A stretch of 64,000 nt of DNA, from positions 1 through 64,000 of the forward strand of contig JAJUKC010000005.1 in assembly GCA_029264995.1 (NCBI GenBank), in the 5' to 3' direction. Position numbers and translations under genes: made by a program. Below are positions 36,226-45,913 of the stretch, one piece after another; the first letter of the stretch is position 1; every line of letters begins with the position of its first letter. The notes beneath the pieces are model-generated. The model was not told where the DNA came from, ran no database searches, and saw only the letters and a program-made list of their open reading frames with translations. The stretch comes from Marinobacter sp. GTDB lineage: Bacteria; Pseudomonadota; Gammaproteobacteria; Pseudomonadales; Oleiphilaceae.

Positions 36226-37463
36226 TCCGCGTATTGCTGATCCTGCTGATTGCCCTTCTGGTGGGCACCGGGCTATCCCTGGGGCTGACCTACGACCTCG
36301 GCTATATCCGCATCAGCCTGGGCAACTACCTGATTGAAACCAATTTCTGGGTCGGGCTGGGCCTGATACTGGTCATCATTCTGTTAGCCGTCACCATCAT
36401 CAATACGGTTCGCCGATTCCGACAGGGTACCGGCGTGATGGCGGGTTGGATTGCCCGCGGTAATGAGCGCCGGGCCCGGCGCCGGACCACACGAGGCCTG
36501 CTGGCTCTGGCCGAAGGTAACTGGCCCCGCGCCCGCAAACTGCTGACCAGCTCCGCCAGCCATGCCGACACCCCCCTGATCAACTATCTCGCGGCGGCCC
36601 AGGCCGCGTTCGAGTCCGGTGACTATGAAGCGGTCGATGAACTGCTGCGCAAGGCCTTTGAAAGCACACCTGGCTCCAGCATGGCGGTCGGGTTGACCCA
36701 GGCCCAGCTGCAACTGGCCGGTAACCGGCCCGAGCAGGCTTTAGCGACCCTGTTGCGCCTGCGCAAGGAATCTCCACATCATCCGTTTGTCCTCAAGCTG
36801 CTGAAGAACGCCTATCTGCGCCTGGAAGACTGGCGCGAGTTGTCCCGGCTTATCCCGGAACTGCGCAAGCGCAGCGTGGTGCCGGAGAGCGAACTGAACG
36901 AGCTGGAACGCCAGGTCTGGCACAACCTGCTGGAGCGGGCCGCTGAGGAATGCCAGCGCAGCCGCAAAGAGAATCCCGAAGCCAGCCTGGAACCGCTGAC
37001 TCGCCTGTGGGACGAGCTGCCGGGCTTTGTGCGCCGGGATGAGTACACCATCCGCGACTACGCCCGACTGCTGGCGGGACTGGGTGATGAGGCCCAGGCA
37101 GAAACGCTGCTGAGAAAGGTACTGCGTAACCACTGGAGCGATGAGCTGATCAACCTGTATGGCCGGATTCAGGGCCAGGATCCGGAGGAACAGCTATTGA
37201 TTGCAGAGCAGTGGCTGAAACATCGCACCAACAACCCCGAGCTGTTGCTGGCATTGGGCCGGCTCAGCCTGCGTAATGAGCTGTGGGGAAAAGCACGGGA
37301 GTACTTTGAAACCAGTCTGAAACTGCGCCGTAATCGTGAAACCCTCGCGGAGCTGAGCCGGCTGAATGCCCATATGGGCGAGGAAGAAGCCAGCATCAAG
37401 TTGCTGATGCAGGGGCTGGAGACCGACCACGGCCTGCCCGACCTGCCCATGCCCCGGGCCTGA
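36222..37463 (+). CDS. hemY: HemY-type inner-membrane TPR protein
   Basis: 413 residues. Two N-terminal transmembrane helices (LLILLIALLVGTGLSLGL and FWVGLGLILVIILLAVTII) match the HemY_N region, followed by TPR-like helical repeats (e.g. PLINYLAAAQAAFESGDYEAVDELLRKAF and PEQALATLLRLRKESPHHPF). This is the proteobacterial HemY of the hemCDXY operon, not the protoporphyrinogen oxidase that shares the name. Its exact role is unknown; it probably scaffolds late haem enzymes at the membrane. A strong terminator follows 27 bp after the stop. Confidence 0.93.
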   Translation: MIRVLLILLIALLVGTGLSLGLTYDLGYIRISLGNYLIETNFWVGLGLILVIILLAVTIINTVRRFRQGTGVMAGWIARGNERRARRRTTRGLLALAEGNWPRARKLLTSSASHADTPLINYLAAAQAAFESGDYEAVDELLRKAFESTPGSSMAVGLTQAQLQLAGNRPEQALATLLRLRKESPHHPFVLKLLKNAYLRLEDWRELSRLIPELRKRSVVPESELNELERQVWHNLLERAAEECQRSRKENPEASLEPLTRLWDELPGFVRRDEYTIRDYARLLAGLGDEAQAETLLRKVLRNHWSDELINLYGRIQGQDPEEQLLIAEQWLKHRTNNPELLLALGRLSLRNELWGKAREYFETSLKLRRNRETLAELSRLNAHMGEEEASIKLLMQGLETDHGLPDLPMPRA

Positions 37464-37490
37464 GACTTCCCAGACCTTTTGATTCAGTCA

Positions 37491-37527
37491 AACAACAAGG
37501 GCCGGCAATTTGCCGGCCCTTGTTGTT
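37491..37527. terminator. Bidirectional intrinsic terminator between hemY and the flavin-reductase-like gene
   Basis: Near-perfect hairpin with AACAACAAGGGCCGGCAA (37491-37508) and its complement (37510-37527). The fully paired helix is ~16 bp, with U-rich ends in both directions. It serves the convergent hemCDXY operon and the ubiD-linked reductase operon. Confidence 0.85.
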
Positions 37528-37544
37528 TGCGCCCACTGAAATTG

Positions 37545-38537
37545 TCAGCTGCGGGGGGCGTACTCCAGAACATCCGAGAAAAAGGCCTGCTCCGGAAGGC
37601 CAGCCTCCACCAGCGCATCCATCAGGGTATACACCATGGTGGGCGAACCGCTGGCATGAACTTCCACGTTCTGCCAGTCGAATCCTGAAGCCAGTATCGC
37701 CCTGACCAGCTGGTCGTGGTGGCCACCCCAGTCATTGTCTTCATCGTCTCCCACCACCGGCAAAAAGCTGAACGGCGCCCACTCTTCCTGCCACTGCTGC
37801 GCGAGAGAACGCAGGTACATATCCTCGTGCTTGCGCACGCCCCAGAACAATTTGACTGACTTCTGGTAACGGGTTTCCCGCAGGTAATCCACCAGGCTTT
37901 TCATCTGGGCAAAACCAGTACCCGCCGCCACCAGCAGCAGGGGTTTGTCCGGCATACTGGCCAGGCAGGCCTTGCCATGAGGCAGTTCCACCGTCACATC
38001 CTGGCCGGAAGTCAGCGCATCGATGACTTTCTGGGCCGAGATCCAGTCGGGCGACGCCTGGATATGCAGTTCGATCTGCTCTGCCGACGGGCTGCTGGCA
38101 ATCGAGAAATAGCAGGGGTCCGCACCGGGCAGAATCACCGACAGATACTGGCCGGCATGAAAAGCCACGTCCCGGCGCCGGGGAAGCTGCAAGGCCACCC
38201 GATATACATCGTGACTGATGGAACGCACGTCGATTACCTTCGCCTGATACTGGCGGGGCTGGTAATTTCCTGATGCCATAACGGCGGGTATCTCCAGTTC
38301 AAGGTTGGCGAGCGGCCGTGTCCGGCACATCATCAGTGGCTCGCCAACCGCGATAGAATGTTGGTTTCGGGTATTCAGCGCCCGACCTTTCAGCAGCCGG
38401 GCCTCACAGATTTCACACACACCATTTCGGCAGGCTGCCGGCACCCGTATTCCGGCTGCGGCCGCTGCAGACAACAGGTCTTCAGCCTGATCCGCACCAT
38501 AACCAAGCCCCGATGGCTGCAGGCGTATCCGAAACAT
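37545..38537 (-). CDS. NAD(P)H-flavin reductase-like protein with N-terminal 2Fe-2S ferredoxin domain
   Basis: 330 residues. Residues 1-85 are a plant-type ferredoxin with cluster ligands in CRNGVCEIC (CxxxxCxxC) and a fourth Cys in MMCRTRP. Residues ~100-200 form an FAD-binding domain (AGQYLSVILPG, CYFSIASSP), and the rest an NAD-binding domain (LLLVAAGTGFAQMKSLVDYL). Homologues are annotated CDP-6-deoxy-delta-3,4-glucoseen reductase, but no sugar pathway is present here. The gene follows ubiD directly, where E. coli has fre, the flavin reductase. A role in supplying reduced flavin for prenyl-FMN synthesis is therefore a plausible inference. Confidence 0.85.
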   Translation of the reverse strand: MFRIRLQPSGLGYGADQAEDLLSAAAAAGIRVPAACRNGVCEICEARLLKGRALNTRNQHSIAVGEPLMMCRTRPLANLELEIPAVMASGNYQPRQYQAKVIDVRSISHDVYRVALQLPRRRDVAFHAGQYLSVILPGADPCYFSIASSPSAEQIELHIQASPDWISAQKVIDALTSGQDVTVELPHGKACLASMPDKPLLLVAAGTGFAQMKSLVDYLRETRYQKSVKLFWGVRKHEDMYLRSLAQQWQEEWAPFSFLPVVGDDEDNDWGGHHDQLVRAILASGFDWQNVEVHASGSPTMVYTLMDALVEAGLPEQAFFSDVLEYAPRS

Positions 38538-38549
38538 TCTCTGCCCCAG

Positions 38550-40037
38550 TCAGTCGGGGCGGGCACTGGGAATTTCAATCCCCAGGCTGTCCCAGATGTC
38601 ATCCACCCGCTGTTTGACCTCGTCAGTCATGGCGATGGCGGTGCCCCACTCCCGGTCGGTCTCTCCGGGCCATTTGTTGGTGGCGTCCATCCCCATTTTC
38701 GAGCCGAGCCCAGACACCGGGGAGGCAAAGTCCAGATAGTCGATCGGGGTGTTTTCCACCAGCGTCGTGTCCCGGACCGGGTCCATTCGCGTGGTGATGG
38801 CCCAGATCACATCTTCCCAGTTACGGGCATCCACGTCGTCATCAGTAACAATAACGAACTTGGTGTACATGAATTGCCGCAGGAACGACCATACCCCCAT
38901 CATTACCCGTTTGGCATGGCCGGGATACTGTTTCTTCATGGTGACTACGGCAAGCCGGTAGGAACAGCCTTCCGGCGGCAGGTAGAAATCGACAATTTCC
39001 GGGAATTGCTTCTGCAGGATTGGAATGAACACCTCGTTCAGCGCCACCCCGAGAATGGCCGGCTCGTCCGGTGGCCGGCCAGTATAGGTGCTGTGATAGA
39101 TCGGATCCCGGCGGTGGGTAATACGCTCCACAGTAAACACCGGGAACTGATCCACTTCGTTGTAATACCCGGTGTGATCACCAAACGGCCCTTCCGGCGC
39201 CATATCGTCCGGGTAGATAAAGCCTTCCAGTACAATCTCGGCACTCGCCGGCACCTGAAGATCGCTCAGGCCAGCATTCACCAGTTCCGTTCGACTACCC
39301 CGCAGCAAACCTGCAAAAGCATATTCAGACAGCGTATCTGGCACCGGGGTAACGGCACCCAGAATGGTGGCCGGATCAGCACCCAGTGCGACCGCAACCG
39401 GATAGGGCTTGTCCGGATTGGCCTTGCGGAATTCCTGGTAATCCAGGGCGCCACCCCGGTGGCTGAGCCAGCGCATGATCAGGCGGTTACGACCAATCAC
39501 TTGCTGCCGGTAGATACCCAGATTCTGGCGCTCCTTGTTGGGGCCACGGGTAATCACCAGCGGCCAGGTCACCAGAGGGCCGGCGTCGCCCGGCCAGCAA
39601 TGCTGGACCGGTATCTGATACAGGTCCACCTTGTCTTTTTCAATCACCACATCCTGGCAGGGCGCCGAACGCAACACCTTGGGGCTCATGCGCATGACCT
39701 GCCGGAACAACGGCAGCTTTTCGATGGCATCCCTGAAGCCCTTGGGGGGATCCGGCTCTTTCAGAAACGCCAGCAGTTTGCCAATCTCCCGTAACGCAGC
39801 CACATCATCCTGGCCCATACCCAGTGCCACCCGTTTCGGTGTTCCGAACAGGTTGGCCAGAACCGGCATGTCGTAGCCTTTCGGATTCTCGAATAACAAC
39901 GCCGGGCCACCGGCACGCAGTGTGCGGTCGCAGATTTCGGTCATTTCCAGGTGAGGATCGACTTCTACGCTGATACGTTTCAGCTCACCCAGCTTTTCCA
40001 GCTGGTCAATGAAGTCTCGCAGGTCGTTGTATTTCAT
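38550..40037 (-). CDS. ubiD: 4-hydroxy-3-polyprenylbenzoate decarboxylase
   Basis: 495 residues. The N-terminus [22 protein letters not shown] is typical of UbiD. Prenylated-FMN and active-site elements occur in the middle ([28 protein letters not shown] and [13 protein letters not shown], with the catalytic Glu), followed by [24 protein letters not shown]. It decarboxylates the ubiquinone precursor and needs prenyl-FMN made by UbiX. Located 248 bp downstream of rho on the same strand and immediately before the flavin-reductase-like gene. Confidence 0.96.
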   Translation of the reverse strand: MKYNDLRDFIDQLEKLGELKRISVEVDPHLEMTEICDRTLRAGGPALLFENPKGYDMPVLANLFGTPKRVALGMGQDDVAALREIGKLLAFLKEPDPPKGFRDAIEKLPLFRQVMRMSPKVLRSAPCQDVVIEKDKVDLYQIPVQHCWPGDAGPLVTWPLVITRGPNKERQNLGIYRQQVIGRNRLIMRWLSHRGGALDYQEFRKANPDKPYPVAVALGADPATILGAVTPVPDTLSEYAFAGLLRGSRTELVNAGLSDLQVPASAEIVLEGFIYPDDMAPEGPFGDHTGYYNEVDQFPVFTVERITHRRDPIYHSTYTGRPPDEPAILGVALNEVFIPILQKQFPEIVDFYLPPEGCSYRLAVVTMKKQYPGHAKRVMMGVWSFLRQFMYTKFVIVTDDDVDARNWEDVIWAITTRMDPVRDTTLVENTPIDYLDFASPVSGLGSKMGMDATNKWPGETDREWGTAIAMTDEVKQRVDDIWDSLGIEIPSARPD

Positions 40038-40138
40038 CGGTTACTCCGTTCAGATATGCCAGTACTACGGAGATCGGTGGTCGCTGGACTGCTTTAAGGC
40101 AGTTGGAACAAGATGCGCGCACTTGGTATGAACGGCGG

Positions 40139-40237
40139 AGCCGGAGAGAACCTCCCCGGACCGTGCATTGCCAGGGATGGCAATGCCGAGCCCCCAGGGA
40201 TGGGTTCACGGCGTGTCCGGGGAGGTTCTCCCCGGCT
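40139..40237. repeat. Intergenic inverted-repeat element, copy A (rho-ubiD gap)
   Basis: 23-bp arms at 40139-40161 and 40215-40237 matching at 22 of 23 positions, flanking a 53-base loop. The loop contains two CCAGGGATGG units and, read on the minus strand, GGGGCTCGGCATTGCCATCCCTGGC, related to the loops of copies B and C. It fills most of the 247-bp gap between rho and ubiD. The rest of the gap shows no gene. In RNA it would form a long stable stem and might end rho transcription. Confidence 0.65.
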
Positions 40238-40284
40238 CTGCCCGCCCCCAAAACCCAGAGGCGCTAGTCCTGGCCAGGAAAAGA

Positions 40285-41547
<1,263 letters not shown>

Positions 41548-41903
41548 AGTTTGTTGGATTTTCAGGAATGGAAGTAAACGACTGTTGGAATGACAGGGGC
41601 GCCCCTGAACGTGTTGATCGAATCAATATTGAAACAAAGGTGCTGGCAGATGGAGCAACCGGTGTAGATGGAAGCCGGATATTAAATGCCGAAGCCAGAG
41701 AGTGGGAACAACTGTTCGCCGGGCAACGGCATCATCGGCCACCTTTAGCGCGAATGTCAAGCCCCCGAACAAAAATAAGCCAGTTTTTGGCACAGGATTC
41801 AAAGGTTCCGGTGGCTCCCTCTGATGGGTTACTCCCTTCCCAACCACACCGCAGATCAGGATACTGAGCCTATAATTGATGACAGACTTCCGGAGCCTAC
41901 CCC
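41548..41903. other. 356-bp non-coding interval between rho and moaB
   Basis: No convincing ORF on either strand; those present are short and lack ribosome sites. The rho-proximal ~250 bp probably form the long untranslated rho leader, where Rho autoregulation occurs in other bacteria. Near moaB a TATAAT hexamer (41871-41876) is a possible -10, with a weak -35 region. No clear Moco riboswitch was recognised. Confidence 0.4.
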
Positions 41904-42476
41904 ATGAGCAGTGATCGCACCAGCGAACTGAAGCCCCTGAACATCGCCCTTCTGACCGTCTCGGACACCCGCGGCCCAGATGAAGACACGTCTGGCCAGT
42001 TTCTCGAGGACAGCGTTGTCGAGGCCGGTCACCGTCTGGTTTCACGCCGCATTCTGCCGGACGACATCTACCTGGTTCGGGCCCTGATGTCGCAATGGAT
42101 TGCCGATCCGGAGATTCACGGCGTCATCATCACCGGCGGCACAGGCTTCCACGAACGTGACAGCACGCCAGAGGCGGTAGCGCCCCTGCTGGATAAAACC
42201 ATCGATGGTTTTGGCGAGGAATTCCGGCGCCTGTCCGCCTCTGAGATCGGTACTTCCACCATCCAGTCCCGGGCCTTTGGCGGACTGGCCAACCATACGA
42301 TTATTTTCTGCCTGCCAGGCTCAACCGGGGCTTGCCGAACCGGCTGGAACGGCATTCTGGCAACCCAGCTGGATAGCCGCCATGGCCCCTGTAACTTCTC
42401 GGCTCTGGCCCTGCGCAAGCCGGACCGCCCCTACCACCGGGTTCAGGAAGTGATTGGCCAGCGGGCCGAGCGGTAA
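41904..42476 (+). CDS. moaB: Molybdenum cofactor biosynthesis protein MoaB
   Basis: 190 residues. MogA/MoaB fold with [33 protein letters not shown] and [14 protein letters not shown], the molybdopterin-binding motifs. MoaB/MogA proteins adenylylate molybdopterin before metal insertion by MoeA; in E. coli MoaB is less active than MogA. No moaA or moaC is in the window. First gene of moaB-moeA-moaD-moaE. Confidence 0.95.
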   Translation: MSSDRTSELKPLNIALLTVSDTRGPDEDTSGQFLEDSVVEAGHRLVSRRILPDDIYLVRALMSQWIADPEIHGVIITGGTGFHERDSTPEAVAPLLDKTIDGFGEEFRRLSASEIGTSTIQSRAFGGLANHTIIFCLPGSTGACRTGWNGILATQLDSRHGPCNFSALALRKPDRPYHRVQEVIGQRAER

Positions 42477-42488
42477 TCAGGAGGACAC

Positions 42489-43703
42489 ATGGCGGCTAAC
42501 GATCTGACATCGGTTGACGATGCACTCCAGCATATTCTTGACCGGGCTCCGGTCATCACCCGGACCGAAGCCGTTACTTTAACGGACAGCCTCGGCCGGG
42601 TTCTGGCGGAGAACCAGTATGTTCCCGCCGACGTGCCGCCGGCGGACAACAGCGCCGTGGACGGCTACGCGGTATGTCTGGCCGATGTCGCAGCGGGCAA
42701 GCCGATGGCGGTATCCGCCAGAATCCCGGCTGGTATTGCCCCCGGAACACTTGCACCCGGCACGGCGGCACGGATTTTTACCGGCTCCGAGATTCCTGAA
42801 GGGGCGGATGCGGTCGTGATGCAGGAACGGGTGGAACGCACCGACGACATGATTCTGATCCAGGCCGAGGTTACGGAGGGCCAGAACATTCGTCGGCAGG
42901 GCCAGGATCTTGCCCGGGGCGATCTGGCGCTGGCAAAGGGCAAGCGCATTCGCCCCCAGGAAATGGGCCTGCTGGCCTCCATGGGGATCAGCCAGGTTCC
43001 GGTCATGGGCCGGCTCAGAGTCGCGGTACTGACCACCGGTGATGAGCTGGTAGAGCCGGGGCAGCCACTGAATCCCGGCCAGATCTACAATACCAACCGG
43101 TTTACCCTCATGGGCCTGCTGGCCGAGGCCGGCTGCGAGCTGGTGTTGTGCGAAACCCTTGAAGATACACGGGAAGCCACCCGCAGCACGCTCGAGTCTG
43201 CCGCTGCCAAGGCCGACCTGATCATCACCAGCGGCGGTGTATCGGTCGGTGAGGAAGACCACGTTCGCGCGGTACTGGAGGAATCCGGCAAGCTGTCGCT
43301 GTGGCGCATGGCGATCAAACCCGGCAAACCACTGGCGTTTGGCGAGGTGGCAGGGACACCGGTACTGGGCTTGCCGGGCAATCCCGCGGCGGTCATGGTC
43401 ACTTTCCTGGTGGTGGCGATGCCTTACATTCGCAAACGCCAGGGCCGGCTGGACCTCCTTCCCGTGGGCGAATATCTGCCGGCGGGGTTTGAAGTGACCT
43501 CCACGTCTGTCCGCCGTGAGTTCGTGCGGGCCCGGAAGCAGGGTTCAGCAGAGGGCCTGGCGGTTGTCGCCTATCCCAACCAGAGCTCCGGCGTGCTGAG
43601 TTCCGCCTGCTGGGGCGACGGCCTGGCCGTGGTGCCGGAGCACACGCCCATCCACGCAGGCGATTTGATCACGTACTATCCTTTTATCGAATTACTGAGC
43701 TAG
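42489..43703 (+). CDS. moeA: Molybdopterin molybdenumtransferase MoeA
   Basis: 404 residues. Motifs PPADNSAVDGYAV, RIFTGSEIPEGADAVVMQE, LTTGDELVEPGQPL, ITSGGVSVGEEDHVR and LGLPGNPAAVMVTF are all present. It inserts molybdate into adenylylated molybdopterin. The start at 42489 is preceded by AGGAGG (with CAT spacing) and lies 12 bp after moaB; moaD begins two bases after its stop. Confidence 0.96.
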   Translation: MAANDLTSVDDALQHILDRAPVITRTEAVTLTDSLGRVLAENQYVPADVPPADNSAVDGYAVCLADVAAGKPMAVSARIPAGIAPGTLAPGTAARIFTGSEIPEGADAVVMQERVERTDDMILIQAEVTEGQNIRRQGQDLARGDLALAKGKRIRPQEMGLLASMGISQVPVMGRLRVAVLTTGDELVEPGQPLNPGQIYNTNRFTLMGLLAEAGCELVLCETLEDTREATRSTLESAAAKADLIITSGGVSVGEEDHVRAVLEESGKLSLWRMAIKPGKPLAFGEVAGTPVLGLPGNPAAVMVTFLVVAMPYIRKRQGRLDLLPVGEYLPAGFEVTSTSVRREFVRARKQGSAEGLAVVAYPNQSSGVLSSACWGDGLAVVPEHTPIHAGDLITYYPFIELLS

Positions 43704-43705
43704 CA

Positions 43706-43966
43706 ATGACGGAACCAACACTGACCGTGCGTTTTTTCGCCCGACTGAGAGAAGAGCTGGGTACCGAAACCCTGACCCTGCCGGCATCAGAGCACCAGAC
43801 GGTGGCGGACCTGCTTACCCACCTGGCCAGCCGGGGCGGTGCCTGGGCCCAGCTAACCGGTGGCCAGCCGGTGATGGTGGCGGTCAATCAGTCCATGGCA
43901 AAGCCGTCCAGCCGGGTACAGCCAGGGGATGAGGTAGCCTTCTTCCCACCGGTCACCGGAGGTTAA
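43706..43966 (+). CDS. moaD: Molybdopterin synthase small subunit MoaD
   Basis: 86 residues of the ubiquitin-like fold, ending in the essential VTGG whose C-terminal glycine is thiocarboxylated. The N-terminus is LTVRFFARLREELGTETLTL, and the C-terminal half contains DEVAFFPPVTGG. It donates sulfur for molybdopterin dithiolene formation together with MoaE, whose gene starts one base after its stop. Confidence 0.95.
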   Translation: MTEPTLTVRFFARLREELGTETLTLPASEHQTVADLLTHLASRGGAWAQLTGGQPVMVAVNQSMAKPSSRVQPGDEVAFFPPVTGG

Positions 43967-43967
43967 G

Positions 43968-44414
43968 ATGATTTCAATCCAGACTGATGATTTCGATGTG
44001 GGTACGGAATATGAGGCACTCCGGTCGACCGGGCCGGGCACCGGGGCCATTGTGACCTTCTCGGGTCTGGTACGGGATTCCGGGGATCTGTCGGGGGTGA
44101 CGGGGCTGTTTCTGGAGCATTATCCGGGGATGACCGAGCAGGTAATTCAGGGGCTGATTGATGAGGCGAGCCGGCGCTGGGATGTGCAACGGGCCCGGGT
44201 GATTCACCGGATCGGGCGCTTGGCGCTGGCGGACCAGATTGTGTTTGTGGGGGTGTGCAGTGCCCACCGGGGCGATGCGTTTGCGGCCTGTGAGTTCATT
44301 ATGGACGCTTTGAAGACGTCGGCGCCGTTCTGGAAGAAGGAGATTACCCGCGAAGGTGAGCATTGGGTGGAGCAGAAAGAGTCTGATGTTGCCCGGAGTC
44401 AGGGCTGGTCGTAA
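43968..44414 (+). CDS. moaE: Molybdopterin synthase large subunit MoaE
   Basis: 148 residues. MoaE motifs: GAIVTFSGLVRD, LFLEHYPGM, VIHRIGRLALADQIVFVGV, AHRGDAFAACEFIMDALKTSAPFWKKE with the catalytic lysines. With MoaD it converts precursor Z to molybdopterin. Last gene of the cluster, followed by the inverted-repeat element at 44450-44619. Confidence 0.96.
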   Translation: MISIQTDDFDVGTEYEALRSTGPGTGAIVTFSGLVRDSGDLSGVTGLFLEHYPGMTEQVIQGLIDEASRRWDVQRARVIHRIGRLALADQIVFVGVCSAHRGDAFAACEFIMDALKTSAPFWKKEITREGEHWVEQKESDVARSQGWS

Positions 44415-44449
44415 GACTTACGTTTGAATTTGCCGCCCGGTCGCCGGGC

Positions 44450-44619
44450 TGGTGAGCCTTCCGAAAACCGCTGCAAGTACCCCTCCGGGGCCCAGCCAGC
44501 AATCACAGATTGCTGTCGTTCGGCTCTAGCATGAAGCTGCGCTTCATCAGCGCTCGGCCTCACCCCTGTACGCTTGTCTCCGCCATCCATGGCTCCGAGC
44601 ATTTTCGGAGGTCCCACCA
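44450..44619. repeat. Intergenic inverted-repeat element, copy B (moaE-mobA gap)
   Basis: Imperfect 18-bp arms at 44450-44467 and 44602-44619 (TGGTGAGCCTTCCGAAAA against TGGTGGGACCTCCGAAAA) around a 134-base loop. The loop ends in CTCCGCCATCCATGGCTCCG, shared with copy C. It occupies most of the 251-bp gap between the convergent moaE and mobA genes. No gene is seen in the gap. Confidence 0.55.
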
Positions 44620-44665
44620 GACCAGCGCCCTACGTAATCAGTCAGCTGTAAGCACTACCAATCCG

Positions 44666-45256
44666 TTAACGCTCCAGATCCTTCAAACTGTTCCGGTTTT
44701 CGAATACTTCGTCGGTTTCAGGACAATCTACCGTCACCGCCCCCACCGATTCGGCAAATCCCATCACCCGGCGGTTGTCCGACGCCAGCCAGCGGTCCAG
44801 CTCCACCATTACATTTACCGGATACACACCGTGCAGCGGGTGCAGGCGGCCGTTGTGTTCGGCAATAGCCGGGCGGTCGGGCTGGGTTTGCCAGGCAGTG
44901 ACCAGGGCGCTGAGGGTTCCCGGGGTGATTCCCGGGGTATCACAGGGGCAAACCAGCACAGCTTCGGCACCCCGGGCTTCCGCGGCTTTCAGGCCCGTGA
45001 GCAGGCCCGCCAGAGGGCCCTGATCGCGTAGTTCAGGAGGATCCTGAAGGATACGGCCGGGAGCCAGGCGTTCGTAGTCCGGCAGCGAGCGGTTGGCGCT
45101 GACGAAGACGGCCGGGGTGATGGTCCTCAGGGCCTGCAGCACCCATTCAGCCATGGCTTTGCCTTGCCAGGGTACGAGGCCTTTGTCCTGGCCGCCCATG
45201 CGGGTGCCTTTACCGCCTGCCAGGAGCAGGCCGATGATTCTGTCGGGTCGGGTCAT
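44666..45256 (-). CDS. mobA: Molybdenum cofactor guanylyltransferase MobA
   Basis: 196 residues, starting MTRPDRIIGLLLAGGKGTRMGG with the GTP-binding G-loop LLAGGKGTRMGGQDKGL, then FVSANRS and VCPCDTPGI. It attaches GMP to molybdopterin, giving bis-MGD for DMSO-reductase family enzymes. The ATG (45254-45256) is only a few bases after the U-tract of the trxA terminator, and no Shine-Dalgarno is visible. The gene is therefore either leaderless or read from terminator read-through. Confidence 0.93.
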   Translation of the reverse strand: MTRPDRIIGLLLAGGKGTRMGGQDKGLVPWQGKAMAEWVLQALRTITPAVFVSANRSLPDYERLAPGRILQDPPELRDQGPLAGLLTGLKAAEARGAEAVLVCPCDTPGITPGTLSALVTAWQTQPDRPAIAEHNGRLHPLHGVYPVNVMVELDRWLASDNRRVMGFAESVGAVTVDCPETDEVFENRNSLKDLER

Positions 45257-45260
45257 GGCA

Positions 45261-45299
45261 TAAAAAAACCGCCCGTGAAGCGGTGTTCAGGGGCGGTTT
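45261..45299 (-). terminator. Intrinsic terminator of trxA
   Basis: Stem AAACCGCCC (45266-45274) / GGGCGGTTT (45291-45299), with a U-run on the minus strand (A-run from 45262 on the + strand). It lies 14 bp after the trxA stop and abuts the mobA start codon. Confidence 0.85.
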
Positions 45300-45313
45300 C
45301 CTTCAACAGCGGA

Positions 45314-45640
45314 TCAGAGGTTGCTGTCGAGGAAGGCGGCCAGCTGCGATTTGGACAGCGCGCCTACTTTGGTGGCATCCACGTTGCCGTTCTTGAACAG
45401 CATCAGGGTCGGGATACCACGGATGTTGTACTTGGGCGGGGTCTGTTCGTTTTCGTCGATGTTGAGTTTGCAGACCTTAAGCTTGCCTTCGTATTCGTCA
45501 GCGATTTCTTCCAGAACCGGAGCAATCATCTTGCACGGGCCACACCACTCGGCCCAGTAGTCTACCAGTACCGGAACGTCGGACTTCAGTACATCCTGCT
45601 CGAAGGAAGCGTCGGTGACATTAACGATATTTCCGCTCAT
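45314..45640 (-). CDS. trxA: Thioredoxin
   Basis: 108 residues from ATG 45640 ([13 protein letters not shown]), preceded by GGAAAAGG at normal spacing; a longer open frame upstream is not supported by length. Active site WCGPCK (WAEWCGPCK), cis-proline in GIPTLMLF, and C-terminus typical of Trx1. Cytosolic protein disulfide reductase. It is divergent from ppx, as in Pseudomonas. Confidence 0.97.
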   Translation of the reverse strand: MSGNIVNVTDASFEQDVLKSDVPVLVDYWAEWCGPCKMIAPVLEEIADEYEGKLKVCKLNIDENEQTPPKYNIRGIPTLMLFKNGNVDATKVGALSKSQLAAFLDSNL

Positions 45641-45819
45641 TACCTTTTCCTGATTCAGGCGCTCCGGGGCTTGGATTCCGGCCCTGCGGGAGGCGCTGTT
45701 GACTGTAGTGGACGGCATTCTCTTTACGGACCGGCCGTCCACCCGGATTAAGACAGACCATTACTTTACGCGATTGCCGGCCCTGATGTGAAGCCGGTTG
45801 TATCCACCCCCGGGTTGAT

Positions 45820-45856
45820 CCGTGTCAGTAATGTCCGCAGCCAATTACTGACACGG
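45820..45856. promoter_or_regulatory. Perfect 13-bp inverted repeat overlapping the ppx promoter
   Basis: CCGTGTCAGTAAT (45820-45832) and its exact complement (45844-45856) around an 11-base spacer. The right arm covers the -35 hexamer of the ppx promoter, the position expected for a repressor operator. No T-run follows, so it is unlikely to be a terminator. The cognate protein is unknown. Confidence 0.55.
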
Positions 45857-45877
45857 CCGGGAAGTTTCACTTATAGT
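45848..45877 (+). promoter_or_regulatory. Candidate sigma-70 promoter of ppx
   Basis: CTGACA (45848-45853) and TATAGT (45872-45877) with an 18-base spacer, upstream of the ppx start at 45914. The -35 hexamer lies inside the inverted repeat at 45820-45856. Confidence 0.5.
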
Positions 45878-45913
45878 ACGGCCAAGTTCATATCACACAG
45901 GACGCCTATCAAC

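Noticed and set aside
41548-41903. Molybdenum-cofactor riboswitch upstream of moaB
   Set aside because: I could not recognise the conserved helices by eye; the interval is better explained as the rho leader plus a moaB promoter.
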